DNA from: Hsuehochloa calcarea
Taxonomy: Eukaryota > Streptophyta > Magnoliopsida > Poales > Poaceae
DNA: 64,000 nucleotides
Direction of reading: 5' to 3'
Assembly (NCBI GenBank): GCA_036346395.1
Contig: CM070603.1
Location: 22,973,045-23,037,044, forward strand
The notes below the pieces were generated by a model. The model worked only from the letters and a program-made list of their open reading frames with translations. It was not told the DNA's origin and made no database searches. The position numbers and the translations under genes were made by a program. Positions 1-10,884 of this stretch are shown piece by piece; position 1 is the stretch's first letter; each line of letters starts with the position of its first letter.

Positions 1-1030
1 CAAGCTATGTCACAATGGCACAGGTGTTACATGGAAAATGAAGCTAGGACATATTTCTAGAACTCTTAGTTGCAACAATTTGTAGGAAAGTTCTTGAAAA
101 AGAGAGCGAATAAGACGAGTGATAAGCGATCAATTATCAACTTATCTCTCTTTTTCCAGAAAAGCTATCAACTTATCATACTACACACACATGACCTTAT
201 GAACAAATTCCCTTGATCAAAAAAGGAATGGGTAGCTTAATTTTCAACTTGGATGAGCAATAAGTGCGCAAGGTCTACAGATCACATGCGAAACTGATCC
301 AACCACCCAACCAGATCATATCATCATACTTTCGTCGAGCTCTCCGCATCAAAACCGACATCTCGCCTCGCGGCAGCCATGAAAACTTTGATTGCCTAAA
401 GACGCAGGGACTGTAGATATTATGCTATGTAGACGTAGGTAGTTCGTGTTATGTCATCGGTGACATCTATCAAGCTGTATTGTCGTTGTCGCTTGTTAAT
501 TACTAACATTTGAGGTCATGTGAATGCTGACATGAACTTAATTGGTTCAGTATATAATAGCTATCTAGTATGCTGACATGAGCCTAGTTATTTGTTGTTG
601 AATATTGGGAAATTATATGCACATTTGTCTCTGATTAAACTTTCATTATTGGCTGACTTAGACTCTTCTACTAGTTTATAAAAAAAGAAAGATCAAATAT
701 TGGTCCCTCTGGCTAATTCAGCCCACTAAAATCTGATCTGTTACTAAAACCTAGTGGTAAATACCACGTGTCTCGAATTGGAGAAGCACAGGCCTAAGTG
801 ACTAAACACAGATTGAGTTGATTAATACAAATGATTGAATTGTAGTAAGAGAGTTCACAATGTAGAATTTCAGGAATAATCCTCACACCCTTTATTTATA
901 GTGGTAAAAATTACAATCCAACTCGAACTCTTAGACTCGTATATGACTTAAATATTATCTAAACTCTAATATCACCAACACTACCTTTCAAGATGGATAT
1001 GAGATAACAATCATGTCTATCTTGTTACAT
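1..1030. other. no gene recognised
   Basis: This is AT-rich sequence without a convincing open frame, terminal repeat or RNA gene. It ends at the CACTA-type terminus at 1,031. It may be old transposon or intergenic DNA; nothing more can be said from the sequence. Confidence 0.5.
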
Positions 1031-2118
1031 CACTACTACAAAAAAGCTAATATTGGACGGCTCATCACAGACGGTTGATCAAAACCGTCTGTATTAAATA
1101 CAATCACAGACGGTTTTGGTTTAGCGACCATCCGTGCTTCTGACTGCACTAAAAACGTCTGTGAACAAGTAATATCACAGACGGTCAGTATTGAAAACCA
1201 TCTGTGACGTATCACGGACGGTTCTGAACAAGAACCGTTTGTGATATATAGTACTAAATTCACAGACGGTTATTTATTGAAACTGTCTGTAATTAGAAAC
1301 AACTGATGATTAGCTGATTCCGACTACACCACTCCTGATCGGGCTAGATTGATCTTTTAAAGTGGTCGAATGGAAGCTGATTTCCCTAACAGAATAAAGT
1401 AGAAGATATGTAATCTGGTAGACACCTTGTTCCGTATCATGTGTAACTTCACTGTCTTGACGTGTAACTTTCGATCAACAGAAGAATGTAGAAGTACTTT
1501 ACGTGATCGATCGATCGGAAGTTACACATCATAGACAGTGAAGTGCTCACCTAATCGTAGGGATATGATCTTCTGCCAATTTCTTGAAGACTTCAAATCC
1601 ATAGACCAAATTGACTTTCTGACCACCTAAATTGAAGTAGTCGATAGCTCATCCAGGGATTTTGTTTTTTTCATACACGCTGGTCGAAAAGTCAATTTGT
1701 TCCATGAATTTTGTCTTACTAGGGATCGAGATGAGAACTTTAAGAAGAAATAGAAGTAAAAAAAGATGGAAAGTTTGTGAGTGATTTTTTCTTAGTTCTG
1801 TGCATGCGCCCCTTCTGATTGTTATTTATAGGCTTAACAACTTGTGGCAAGATTAAATTAACGAATAAAGATGAAAGTCCGATGGATATGATTTATTAGA
1901 ATCTGCTCCTAATAAATCGTTGGTAACCAGCATCACCATCTTTTCGGAAATTATTTTTCATAAATACGGTCGATGCTCCTTTTCCTATGTTTACAACTGA
2001 AGCATCATAGACGATTTTTAATAAGAACCGTCTGTGACTATATACTTTACAGACGGTTTTTAATAAGAACCATCCGTGATCACATACTTCACAAGCGGTT
2101 TTTAAATATAACCATCCA
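1031..2118 (+). mobile_element. CACTA (En/Spm-like) element end, non-autonomous or truncated
   Basis: The sequence from 1,031 begins CACTACTACAAAAAA, the typical CACTA-superfamily terminal inverted repeat of grasses. It is preceded by CAT, a possible 3-bp target duplication. From 1,060 to 1,295 a subterminal cluster repeats ACAGACGGTT in alternating orientation (for example around 1,067, 1,106, 1,180, 1,218 and 1,262), as CACTA subterminal regions do. A second cluster with the same motif lies at 2,008-2,118. No matching terminus (the reverse complement, ending AGTAGTG) was found to the right, so the right end is missing or lies in degenerate sequence. No transposase is visible. An imperfect inverted pair (GTGTAACTTCACTGTC near 1,440 and GACAGTGAAGT near 1,534) lies inside. 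Confidence 0.7.
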
Positions 2119-2222
2119 TGATAATTCAATCTTTCGGCTCCTGCGCAATGCGTCTCTTCGTCTCGCGCACCGACGTTACGATATGTCTCTTCGATATTTT
2201 AGAAGAATGGTCATCGTGCGCC

Positions 2223-3170
2223 ATGGTGAGCACGCGGAGCATGACGGCGAGGGCCAACGCAAGGAGGTCGGCGATCGCCGTCGCTTTTCCTCAGGATGTT
2301 GTCGTCCACATCGTCGGCCTTGTGGCCGCAAGCTCTCCTCAGCCTATTGCTAACCTCTGCAGCCTACAAGCCACGTACGTATTTTGTTCTTTTGTTTTTA
2401 GTAGGTCTGAAGGAGTCAGCATTCTGTTCAGTTTTTGTTCCTAGTCAGTTTCTGAAGATGACTGTAGGCTATCACATCCTAGTTAATTGTTGGAAAGCTT
2501 TAGGTGTTCGTTTTGGCTTCAGATTCCGATAGGGAACCTGATTGTAATTCCTCTGAAAATCTATAAAAGGAGAAAAACTGAAAAGTGGTATCAGTTGATA
2601 CGGTGCAAAATAATCTCGTGTTGATTTCTTTTTGTCTCCAATATCCAGTTCTGAACTAAATTTGACTAGCAATAATGACCTTAGTTTGGCCTAGCTTTTA
2701 ATTTTCTCTTATGTAGTAATTCTTGTATTAAGATTTTGTCGTCTTGAATTTTATAGTTGAAAGACTATGTACAAGGCGTCCAAGGAGCGCGCCATGGGGA
2801 GGCGCGTGGCACTGGAGCGGGAGGAGGCGATGAAGTGGCAGGACAACGAGCGCTACCTCGACGTCGTCAACCACTTGGCCGGCGCCAGCAACCTGGAGGC
2901 CTACTTCATCGTCGACCCCGCGCTTGTCTTCGCGCCCCAAGATATACAGCACGGCATCGTGTTCCTTGAATGGGCGACCGTCGCCACCACAAGGCCACGG
3001 CCTACGTGCTTAGTGAGGGTGCCATCATGCACGAGAATTGGGTATCATGGAAAGACTTGTCCAGATCATTAAAGACCGAAATTTGGACTGTCACTCCAAG
3101 TATTACTCGTACTTCCACACGTGGGTTGGGAGCTGCTTGGTCAAGTAAGGGGATGGTCGTATTTATTTGA
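2223..3170 (+). pseudogene. F-box protein gene fragment (grass family), broken
   Basis: Exon 1 runs from ATG 2,223 to about 2,374 and encodes an F-box-like start (FPQDVVVHIVGLVAA, then a LxxLQAT segment). A GTACGT donor follows. The likely acceptor is TATAG at 2,752-2,756, and exon 2 continues in phase with KTMYKASKERAMGRR and RYLDVVNHLAGASNLEAYF. This matches the layout I know from grass F-box proteins, in which an F-box is followed by a RRVALE...VDHLAG region. Two breaks are visible. The first codon wholly inside exon 2 is TGA, where the family usually has Cys (TGC). A frameshift near 2,970 moves the frame to one reading ATAYVLS, and the normal C-terminal zinc-finger-like part is absent. 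In SCF ubiquitin ligases an F-box would bind Skp1; this copy is very unlikely to work. It starts about 100 bp after the last CACTA subterminal motif, so it may be a captured or neighbouring fragment. The family call is from recall. Confidence 0.6.
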
Positions 3171-3370
3171 AACACAAGTGGTGTGCGGGCATGGGACCGT
3201 GGAATCCTGTGTTCCGTAGGAACCCAATGTAAGAATATAATGTGCAAGTGAGAGCTGTTTTATTTTGATGTTGGGGGTTTGACCCACATGCTAACTTCTT
3301 ACATTGGCCATTCCAACACAACATGCATGCTCGATTAGTTAGCAGGTGGTATAGCTAGCACTAAGCGGGA

Positions 3371-3600
3371 TTTCATCGTGCATGGATGATTCAATTCAAT
3401 ATGGGTTTCTTGCTAAAAAATATCGAGTCTTGATTTCCCCAGCAGGAACACCAAAGGTAGTGTGTCATTATCCAGAGGCTTACGGGCTGATCAAGTCATG
3501 TCGGTAAAGATGTACTCCCCTGTAGGGTTATAAACTATTCGAATGTCTGTGTCCACGGTTATGGACAACACTTGGGTCTTGACGCACATCATTTTTAGAC
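3371..3600 (+). repeat. gypsy-type LTR remnant
   Basis: The stretch 3,505-3,580 carries a GTAAAG-GTAC block, then TATTCGAAT, then a CACGGTTATGGAC block. The same three blocks occur in the same order in the solo LTR at 26,748-29,937 (near 29,207-29,276). This suggests a related, much decayed LTR. Its ends were not found. Confidence 0.4.
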
Positions 3601-4210
3601 TCTAAACTAAAACTTGAAATGGAAACAACTTGGTATCAACATGACTGGTTCGTCATGTGGTTTAGTTTATCAAAGTGGGCTGCTACTTTGATATTGTTTG
3701 ATCTATGTTTATATTTATGTCATTTAAATTTCTTTTGATAAAAAGTGTGTCACTAAACTGCCATTTTTTTTTAAAAAAAAAGCTAGAATGTGTAGGTTGA
3801 GAATTGCTGCCTTTATGCAAAAACTAGAGCCACTATAACCTCTCTTTTGATCAACCACTAGCATGTATAAATTTTTCTTTGTGTAAGTCTTGGGAGTACA
3901 ACTTTGTACTGTAACAGATTGTCCATTTGTTCAGGTGAGGAAGACTATACTCTAGATCACTTCGTTAGCACCGATTTTGGTGACACAAACGAATAGCGCT
4001 GTTTCTGACCTCCACTCGGTTGCCTTTGGGAAGGGCACACCTTTCCTGGAATTTTTGCTAATGACACTTTACTTTCTGTTGCGTACTTTGGTTAATGTTA
4101 AATTTGGCCGGTCAGCGCTTTTGTAACTTATGGATATAAGTCCTTGTCTCGTACGACACTTTGTAATATATTTGTATGCCTTCTGTATGACTATGATCAA
4201 TGTTGATTGA
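3601..4210. other. no gene recognised
   Basis: AT-rich sequence, with no supported coding region or repeat ends. It may continue the LTR remnant to its left. Confidence 0.4.
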
Positions 4211-4273
4211 GATATGTGTATGTTAGCCTTTGATCCTTGGAAGATCAAAGGAAGCTAACACGGGACACATATC
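4211..4273. repeat. inverted repeat (hairpin)
   Basis: The arms GATATGTGT...TGTTAGC-CTTTGATC and GATCAAAG-GAA-GCTAACA...ACACATATC face each other around a 7-base loop (CTTGGAA). The inner arm begins TGTTAGC and ends GCTAACA, like LTR or small-element termini. It could mark the left edge of the gypsy-type element that follows, or be a small foldback element. It is not followed by a U tract, so it is not an obvious terminator. Confidence 0.6.
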
Positions 4274-4460
4274 CGAAGATATGAAATGCTATTTGATTCA
4301 TGTAAGTATGGTCTCGGACTATTATAGATCAGCTCGGTGCATACACCCTCGTGTGGTATGCGGGTCGATCATCTAGTTATGGTCAGATCTTGGAGACCTA
4401 GAGTTATTTACATATGACCTGGAGGACTATGGTCTATTGTCAATAATTAGGGATCCCCAC

Positions 4461-4953
4461 ACTTTGGCCCCGGTGTGCACCGTAACCCTCCGCAGGCATG
4501 AGTGTATAAACAAGACACCGTGCATGGCCTTCGGCCCCGGTGCACACTGTAGCCCTCCGCAGGCATGAGTGTATAAACAGACACAGCGCACGTCCTTCGG
4601 CCCTAGTGCACACCATAGCCCTCTGAAGGCACGAGTGTATAAATAAACACCAATCATGGCTTTTAGCCCTGGTGCACACCGTAGCCCTCAATAGGCACGA
4701 GTGTATAAATAGACACCGTGTATGGCTTTCGGCCCCGGTGCATATCGTAGCCCTTTGTAGGCACGAGTGTATAAACAGACACCGCCATTGGCCTTCGGCC
4801 CTGGTGCACACCGTAGCCCTCTGCAGGCATGAATGTATAAACACACTGCGCATGTCCTTCGGCCCTAGTGCACACCGTAGCCCTCTGCAGACACGAGTGT
4901 ATAAACACACCGCGCATGGCCTTCAGCCCCAGTGTGAACCGTAGCTCCCACAG
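4461..4953. repeat. tandem repeat, 66-bp unit, about 7.5 copies
   Basis: The landmark GAGTGTATAAA recurs at 4,500, 4,567, 4,633, 4,699, 4,765, 4,831 (as GAATG) and 4,895, giving a spacing of 66 bp (range 64-67). Units differ by scattered substitutions. Because 66 is divisible by 3 and the minus strand of the unit lacks stops, several overlapping repetitive reading frames stay open there; these are judged artefacts. The array lies downstream (minus-strand sense) of the gypsy-type coding blocks, and I assign it to that element's non-coding part. Confidence 0.85.
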
Positions 4954-5040
4954 GAACTAGTACGCAGTCAAAGACACCGCACATGGCTGGAACCTCGACA
5001 CCTCACCTGGTCCCAAGAACCAAGACACGTCGAGGAGGGA

Positions 5041-5700
5041 CGGCGGCAGCTTTGCCTCCCTCTCGCAAAAAATAGAAGTTAGGGCTCCCCGGAGACCTCT
5101 CTAAAAAAGTATGGGGACGGCGCCGGCTTCGCCTCCCCCCTCACAAAAATAGAAGTTAGAGCTCCCCTGGAGCCCTATCTAAAAAAGTATGGGGGACGGC
5201 ACCGTCTTCGCCTCACCCCAGACAAAGAATAAAAGTTAGGGCTCCCCCGGATCCCTATCTAAAAAAAGTATGTGGGACAGTGCTGGCTTCGCCCCACCCC
5301 TCGCAAAGAATAGAAGTTAGGGCTCCCTCAGAGCCCTATCTAAAAAAGTATAGGGGACGGTGCCGGCTTTGCCTCACCCCTAGCAAAGAACAGAAGTTAG
5401 GGCTCCCCCAGAGCCCTATCTAAAAAAGTATGGGGGACATCGCCGGCTTCTCCTCACCCCTCGCAAAGAATAGAAGTTAGGACTCCCCTGGAACCATATC
5501 TAAAAAAGTATGAGGGGCGGCACCGGCTTCGCCTCCCCCTCGCAAAGAATAGAAGTTAGGGCTCCCCCGGAGCCCTATCTAAAAAAGTATGGGGGACGGC
5601 GCCGGCTTCACCTCCCCCTCGCAAAAAAGGGGGTTAGGTCTCCCCGGAGCCCTATCTAAAAAGGTATGGGGGACGGCGCAGGCTTCGCCTCCCCTCACAA
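5041..5700. repeat. tandem repeat, about 80-bp unit, about 8 copies
   Basis: The landmark AGAAGTTAG recurs at 5,074, 5,151, 5,231 (AAAAG), 5,312, 5,392, 5,472 and 5,551, then degenerates near 5,631. Spacing is 77-81 bp. Each unit has a GC-rich half (GGGGACGGCGCCGGCTTCGCC-like) and an A-rich half (TATCTAAAAAAGTATG). It is separate in sequence from the 66-bp array to its left. It probably belongs to the non-coding part of the same gypsy-type element. Confidence 0.85.
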
Positions 5701-5839
5701 ACGGAACAGTATTGCCACAGGCTTTATTTGTAAAAAATATCCAAGGTACACCAGACATGTACATAGCCACAACCGAGACAAACAACGCAATCGCCAAAGA
5801 AAAGCAAGAAATACAATAAAATATCACCAACCGCTCACA

Positions 5840-6340
5840 CAAGTTACAACTTCGTACATATACACCACACATCGCTGCCCCGTAGCACTATGGCACAAAG
5901 TCCCACACCTCTGTCCACACCGCCCACTCAAGGAGCTCCTCATCGGACGACCCCGTAGACACATGGTTCTAGTAGTCCCTCTCCGTGTCGCATAGGGATC
6001 TGGAGGAGTCCCCGATAGAGGACTCCACTGGTGACGTGGCTGAATTAGCGGACAGGGCCAACGGGGTCGTAGCCGTAGGGGCGGTGCCCGGCCTTCCCAG
6101 AAAGCACGTATATCATCGCGCACCCTCGCCGCCTTGTGCTCACGAAAAAGCCAAAAAATGCTCCATCGACCCCTCCGGGTTCGTCAGCTTCCACCACTGC
6201 CACTTCGCCCCGTGGTACACGACCCCTCGGTAAAACAGCTGCAGGGGCCAGATGGAAAGGAGGTTCCGCTCATCCTTCGTACCGCGTGGAGGCACATTGT
6301 CTTTCATCACTTGCGCCCAGGAGGCGAGGCCCCCGCCGAG
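5840..6340 (-). pseudogene. gypsy-type element G1, downstream conserved coding block
   Basis: Reading the minus strand from about 6,318, an open stretch contains ERNLLSIWPLQLFYRG, then KWQWWKLTNPEGS, then a one-base shift near 6,140 into EHKAARVRDDIRAF. I recall this combination as downstream of the so-called putative gypsy-type transposon proteins of grasses. It follows the gag-like C-terminus (6,618-6,845) in minus-strand order. At least one frameshift and several stops make it a pseudogene. A hydrophobic segment is predicted further down (5,760-5,820, minus), but I cannot show that it is coding. Confidence 0.5.
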
Positions 6341-6617
6341 TAGTGCATCGGATCCCTGGGAGGGCGAGGCACCCGCCGAGTAGTGCGTCGGAACAAAGGC
6401 AAACCCCTCCCACCAACAAACAAGAGAATGAACACAACGCGAGCATAGACTTCAATGCAAATAAGATTCACAACTATCTTTTCATTCAAAATCAGAGGTC
6501 ATTACAGAAAACAGCAACCCCTCCCACCTAACTATGCCCTGGCACAAGAGCCGAGTAGGGAACATCTAAAAAACCTACGCAAAATCTAAATTCGGATTGC
6601 TAGAGAAGGGCAGAGGA

Positions 6618-6845
6618 TCACACCTTGTCTCCGGTGGTGGCCCCCTGCTCGCCAGCAGCTTCACCGACTGTCATAGCCTTGCCCTTCGCCTTTTGAGTCA
6701 GCACGGAGTGAAGGGACTCCATCGCAGCATCGTGGCCACGCGGCGCCCAGAATTCACGAGAGAAGGTGTTGCCTGCCTTCTGTACCTACCGCTGATCAGA
6801 GGTAATTTCTGTCGCGGATGCCATGGGCACAGAGCGAGCACCGAG
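6618..6845 (-). pseudogene. gypsy-type element G1, gag-like C-terminal part (left of the insertion)
   Basis: The minus strand from 6,845 reads in frame through PMASATEITSDQ, an internal TAG, then FSREFWAPRG and a final TGA at 6,618. The frame is continuous with the gag-like part that ends at 30,787 once the intervening 24 kb and one target copy are ignored: the right side ends GHVDALG and the left side continues ARSVP. This shows that the copia element C2 landed in the coding region. The internal TAG is a separate defect. Confidence 0.7.
6841..6845. repeat. target-site duplication of C2 (left copy)
   Basis: CCGAG lies directly before the left LTR. The partner at 30,787-30,791 is CCAAG, one mismatch, as expected for an aged insertion. 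Confidence 0.7.
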
Positions 6846-8424
6846 TGTAGGATCGCGGGAAGGCTATGATAGCACAAAATAAAAAATTACCGCGCAACCA
6901 AGGAACCTTCGCTAGTAATAGATCACGAGATTACCACTAGACGCTGCCGACTCGTAGCGGAAGTAGAGTCGATGTAGCGAGTTGATGCGGTCGTGGTCGT
7001 ACTCACCGCGTGTCTTCTCCTCCGAGTGGTTGTACTAGCCGCACGTCTACTCCTCCGAGTGGTTCTACTGAGTTGCGGATCGTCCTAGTGTTGATGCTTC
7101 GAAACAACAGCCCTAAGGTATCCACACGTACGGGGTAGGGGCACCACGCCCTGGAGTGCTAGCACCGGCGGCGTGGTTGAGGAAAGTGTGGTTATTAGAG
7201 TTTCGGGAGTTCTTCCAAAGATCATCACACCCCTTGCCACCGCCCCTCTATTTATAGGCATCCATAATGGGTCTCTTACTTGAGGCCTATTACGAACTCG
7301 TGGCCTACAAGAATTCGGATCACCATCCAAACCAAATCCCAACCCTTTAAGTGTGCGACCCTATAGGTTCATGTGTAATCGGTTGTGACTCGGAAACTCT
7401 TTTCCGACCACTAGTCGTTAGCGGTACCTAGCAGCACATAACGATTCCCAAAATACACATAGAATATATCGGATGAACCTTAATGCAATATGATCTATGA
7501 CCAGGTCCATATCACTAACGACCAGCTCGTATCTCTATACAACCAGTTCATATTTGGTCTCGACCAATTCGTAACTCCCTACGACCAGGTTCCGACCACT
7601 TAGTGACCATGTTCGACCAGTCTACGACCAGCTCGTATCTTCATACGACTAGTCCATATCTGATCGAACTGATAGACCTTCTCGTGTATTCTCCCTTTGC
7701 CTCATGATGTCTGGTTGAACTCCAGGTGAGATGTTGTATCATCAATGGACTCTTCAATACTTTCTCGATCAAGTGTCGAATAACTTCATGTGGTCGACAC
7801 TTCGACCACTAGTGGCATGGCCATGCACTTTCTTTATCCGACCACAACGAGGGGCCCAAAGACATCTCTCCTGTCATGTTAGGAGGGGCAAATCTCATAT
7901 CCAACCAGTCACATACCTCCGTATATTTCATAGCATAACCGAAAGCTACCTTTATAACTACCCATTTACGAGTAGCGTTTGGCAACCCCTAAGAGTGCTA
8001 CTACATATGTAGGAAACCATGTTGATCTCGGGTCTAAGGATTATACATCATCATTGCTTGAGACCAACTCATGATACATAGAATCATAACAATCTCAACA
8101 GTGTCTCAATGTGGGTCTTTTCCAACACCATGTTCTCTAACATGTGTCCATATTATTGCTTTGATATCTCCATATCCATGACTTGTGAAACATAGTCATC
8201 AACCAATACATGTGCTAGTCTATTCATATGTGTCCTCATATGTTTTCGACCAGGGAACGTTTAAGAATAATCATCACAGAAATATAGAGTTTCACAATCA
8301 AGTCACGTACTTGATAATAAATATTATTAATATTATTCTAGGAATAGATAACATATTATCCAATGTTATGAACATAATAAAATATAATCATCTTTATGAT
8401 TGCCTCTGGGGCATATTTCCAACA
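6846..8424 (-). repeat. C2 3' LTR
   Basis: On the plus strand it runs TGTAGGATCG...TTTCCAACA, 1,579 bp. It aligns by eye with 25,982-26,747 plus 29,943-30,786, the other LTR. Between about 7,490 and 7,680 it holds an array of short ACGACCAG-type motifs, often followed by CTCGTATC or TTCGTA. The minus-strand polypurine tract lies directly outside it at 8,425. Confidence 0.9.
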
Positions 8425-9029
8425 GTCTCCCACTTGCACTAGAGTCAATCATTTTAGTATCTAGTACCGATAGCCCTTGTGTGCGCCTTATGCTTTGGCT
8501 GTGTGAGAGGCTTTGTCAATAGATTAGCAACATTTAAATCCGTATGAACTTTGCATATCTTAACATCTCCTCTATCCACCAATTAGCGAGTAAGATGATA
8601 ACGCCTGAGTATATGCTTAGAATTCTAATGGGATCTAGGCTCCTTAGCCTGCGCAATGGATATTCCACACTCAACTCAGCAATGATATTCCTTATCCAAA
8701 CACCTTCTTTCACAGCTTCAGATGCTGCAATGTACTCGGCCTCCATCGTAGAATCAGCAATTGTCTCTTGCTTGGAACTTTTCCAGCTCACTGCTCCTCC
8801 ATTCAAAATGAATACAAAACCAGATTGCGAACGACAATCATCTTTGTCGGTTTGGAAGTTTGCATCGGTGTAACCATTTACAACGAGCTCTTCATCACCG
8901 CCATAAAATAGGAACGCATCCTTAGTTCTTCTCAAAAACTTAAGAATATTTTTCATATCTGTCCAGTGACCTTCACCTGGATCAGCTTGGTATCTGCTTG
9001 TAACACTTAGAGCATAGGATACATCTGGT
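8425..9029 (-). pseudogene. C2 RNase H region, duplication copy 1 (left half)
   Basis: The minus strand from 8,956 encodes a copia RNase H segment: GYTDANFQTDKDD, then SGFVFILNGGAVSWKSSKQE, then STMEAEYIAASEA. These carry the usual Asp and Glu positions. After the AELSVE segment the frame departs from the family consensus, and the same aberrant end is present in copy 2 (20,683-21,105). That defect is therefore older than the tandem duplication. C1 inserted at 9,030-9,034. Confidence 0.8.
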
Positions 9030-9034
9030 CAAGT

Positions 9035-10835
9035 TGTGGATTTCATGAGGATATGCTCCAGATCTTAGGATGATGTGACAATTGGCAATGGCGTTTACGG
9101 TTTGTAGTTTCACGTGTTTTCGACAAAGCTACAGGTATTCTGGACAGGGGCGGTCCGACCGGTCCTTGCACGGCGGTCCGACCGGTCCCAAATAGGTCGG
9201 ACCGGCCATGTGGGGCGGTCGGACCGGCCATGTGGGGCGGTCGGACCGGCGATGACCAAAGTGGTCAAAATGAGCTGGGCCAAAAATAGGTGTTGTAGGC
9301 AAGTGAGGGGATCCCAATGCACTTGGTCTCATGATTTTTGGAGTCTTCAGTAAAAAGTTCTATTGGTTTAAAGTTTCCAGAAGGTTTCGGATTTTCAGGG
9401 GTTGAATTTCTACTGAAGTCCCATAGGCGGTCCGACCGCTCACGAGAGCGGTCCGACCGCCATGGCGGTCCGACCGCTCACCGGAGCGGTCGACCGGTTT
9501 CTACTTGAACGCCGCCAACTTGGCGATGTTGTTTTGTTAGGTCAAAGTCATTGGTTTCATGGCATATGATTTGAATGATGCATGTTTTGACTAACAAGGG
9601 TCAAGTTGTGAAGAACTTGTTCCCGAATTCGTGTTTTCTTGTCTATGGTTGTGCAGGTAGCTTGATGGTCAACGACGGTCAACGGCGAGGAGAATCGGGA
9701 CTAGACTTGGAGAGTTGAGGTCCAGAACGATCGACGATGCCGGGTGAGGTCGACGACTCAAGCGTGACACAAGATGGACAAGGGTGACCTATTGGCAAAT
9801 CCATGACGCATGGTGAAGCGGTTTAGGTCAAAAGTTAAAACGGCGCTCGCTGGCGCGTGCGTGTGTGACCCGCTTGTTAGTGGGCCTTAACGGAGCCCAA
9901 GAGAGTCAAACCCTAAGAGTTTTAGGCCTCCACTATAAATAGGAGGAGATGGTGGCTGCACCTCTCTCTCTCGCCTTTTATGTTTCAAAACCCTAATTGT
10001 CTTAAGGGAGTTGAGGTGGAGGCAAGGGCTCTTGATGGTTTGTGGTGAATTTCGTGATCTTTGATTGTCCATCGATCCATGATGGTGTGGATGTAATCCA
10101 AAGAACAATCACGAAATCAATCTATGCAAGGTTTGCTTGAGATAAGTCTCTTTTCGTTCTTGCTTTCAATTTCGTGTTTTTAGGGCTTTCTTTGATCCGC
10201 GAGTTTGTGATTGATTCTTTCACGGAATTAGCTTGCTGTGATATGTGTGAATCTATCTAGCATCATCTTGATCATCAATCCTCACGAACAAGCTTTAGGA
10301 TCAAGTTTTCGCTCTTGCCCGCTTTAGACCTTCGTTAATCAATTGGTAATTGCTCAAGATCGCTCCAAGAATTATCATAATATTCGATTGAATAGGTCCT
10401 CAATAGCATAGAGAAGGTGTGTGCAAAGTTTCATGAAGTTTGGAGTTGAGAATCAAAAGTTAGACCTAATTGCAACTTCGCATCGGCCGATTTTATCGCT
10501 TCAGATCGGTTAGATCGCCGGTCCGATCGCCATTACCACCGGTCCGACCGATTTGAGCGTCCGACCGCCAAGATAACAGCGTCCGATCGCCGCCGCAATC
10601 GGTCCGACCGGTTCACTACTGAGGTCGACCGCCAAGATTTGTGTTGCTTTGATTCTTGCCGATTATTGTCGCATTGCTTAGGGTTTTTATTGGATTCAAT
10701 ACTAGTCTTCCACAGATCGTATATTGATCTTCATAGCTTTCTAATAGCTACCGGAGTGAAATTGTATTGAGTTCATAATTTGTGAAAAAGTGAGCGTGTT
10801 CTATTCACCCCTCTAGTCGCCTTTACGGTCCAACA
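9035..10835 (+). repeat. C1 5' LTR
   Basis: It runs TGTGGATTTCATG...GGTCCAACA, 1,801 bp. It carries clusters of the 11-bp palindrome CGGTCCGACCG or its complement at 9,151-9,255, 9,425-9,500 and 10,510-10,620. A TATA-like TATAAATAGG lies at about 9,933. It is longer than the 3' LTR mainly because of extra palindrome-bearing units near 9,160-9,245. Confidence 0.92.
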
Positions 10836-10849
10836 GTGGTATCGAGCCC
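10836..10849 (+). other. C1 primer-binding site
   Basis: GTGGTATCGAGCCC directly follows the 5' LTR. It resembles the plant initiator-Met tRNA primer site (TGGTATCAGAGC) common in copia elements, with one base missing in the middle. Confidence 0.75.
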
Positions 10850-10884
10850 TGCTAGTTCAATTTTGATATTAACCGTCACCAACT

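Noticed and set aside
4440..4910. 156-codon repetitive minus-strand open frame
   Set aside because: It is a by-product of a 66-bp tandem repeat without stops. Three overlapping minus frames are open at once and no domain is seen.
4461..4953. CRISPR-like array
   Set aside because: Units are contiguous diverged tandem copies with no constant-repeat/variable-spacer pattern, in a plant nuclear context.
5589..6123. A membrane-protein gene near 5,579-5,872 (minus)
   Set aside because: The hydrophobic stretch is there, but the frame runs into the 80-bp repeats and has no support as a separate gene.
9151..9260. Gal4-type binding sites as an explanation for CGG...CCG motifs
   Set aside because: Zinc-cluster factors of that type are fungal and Gal4 itself uses an 11-base gap. 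The likeness is only formal in a plant genome.
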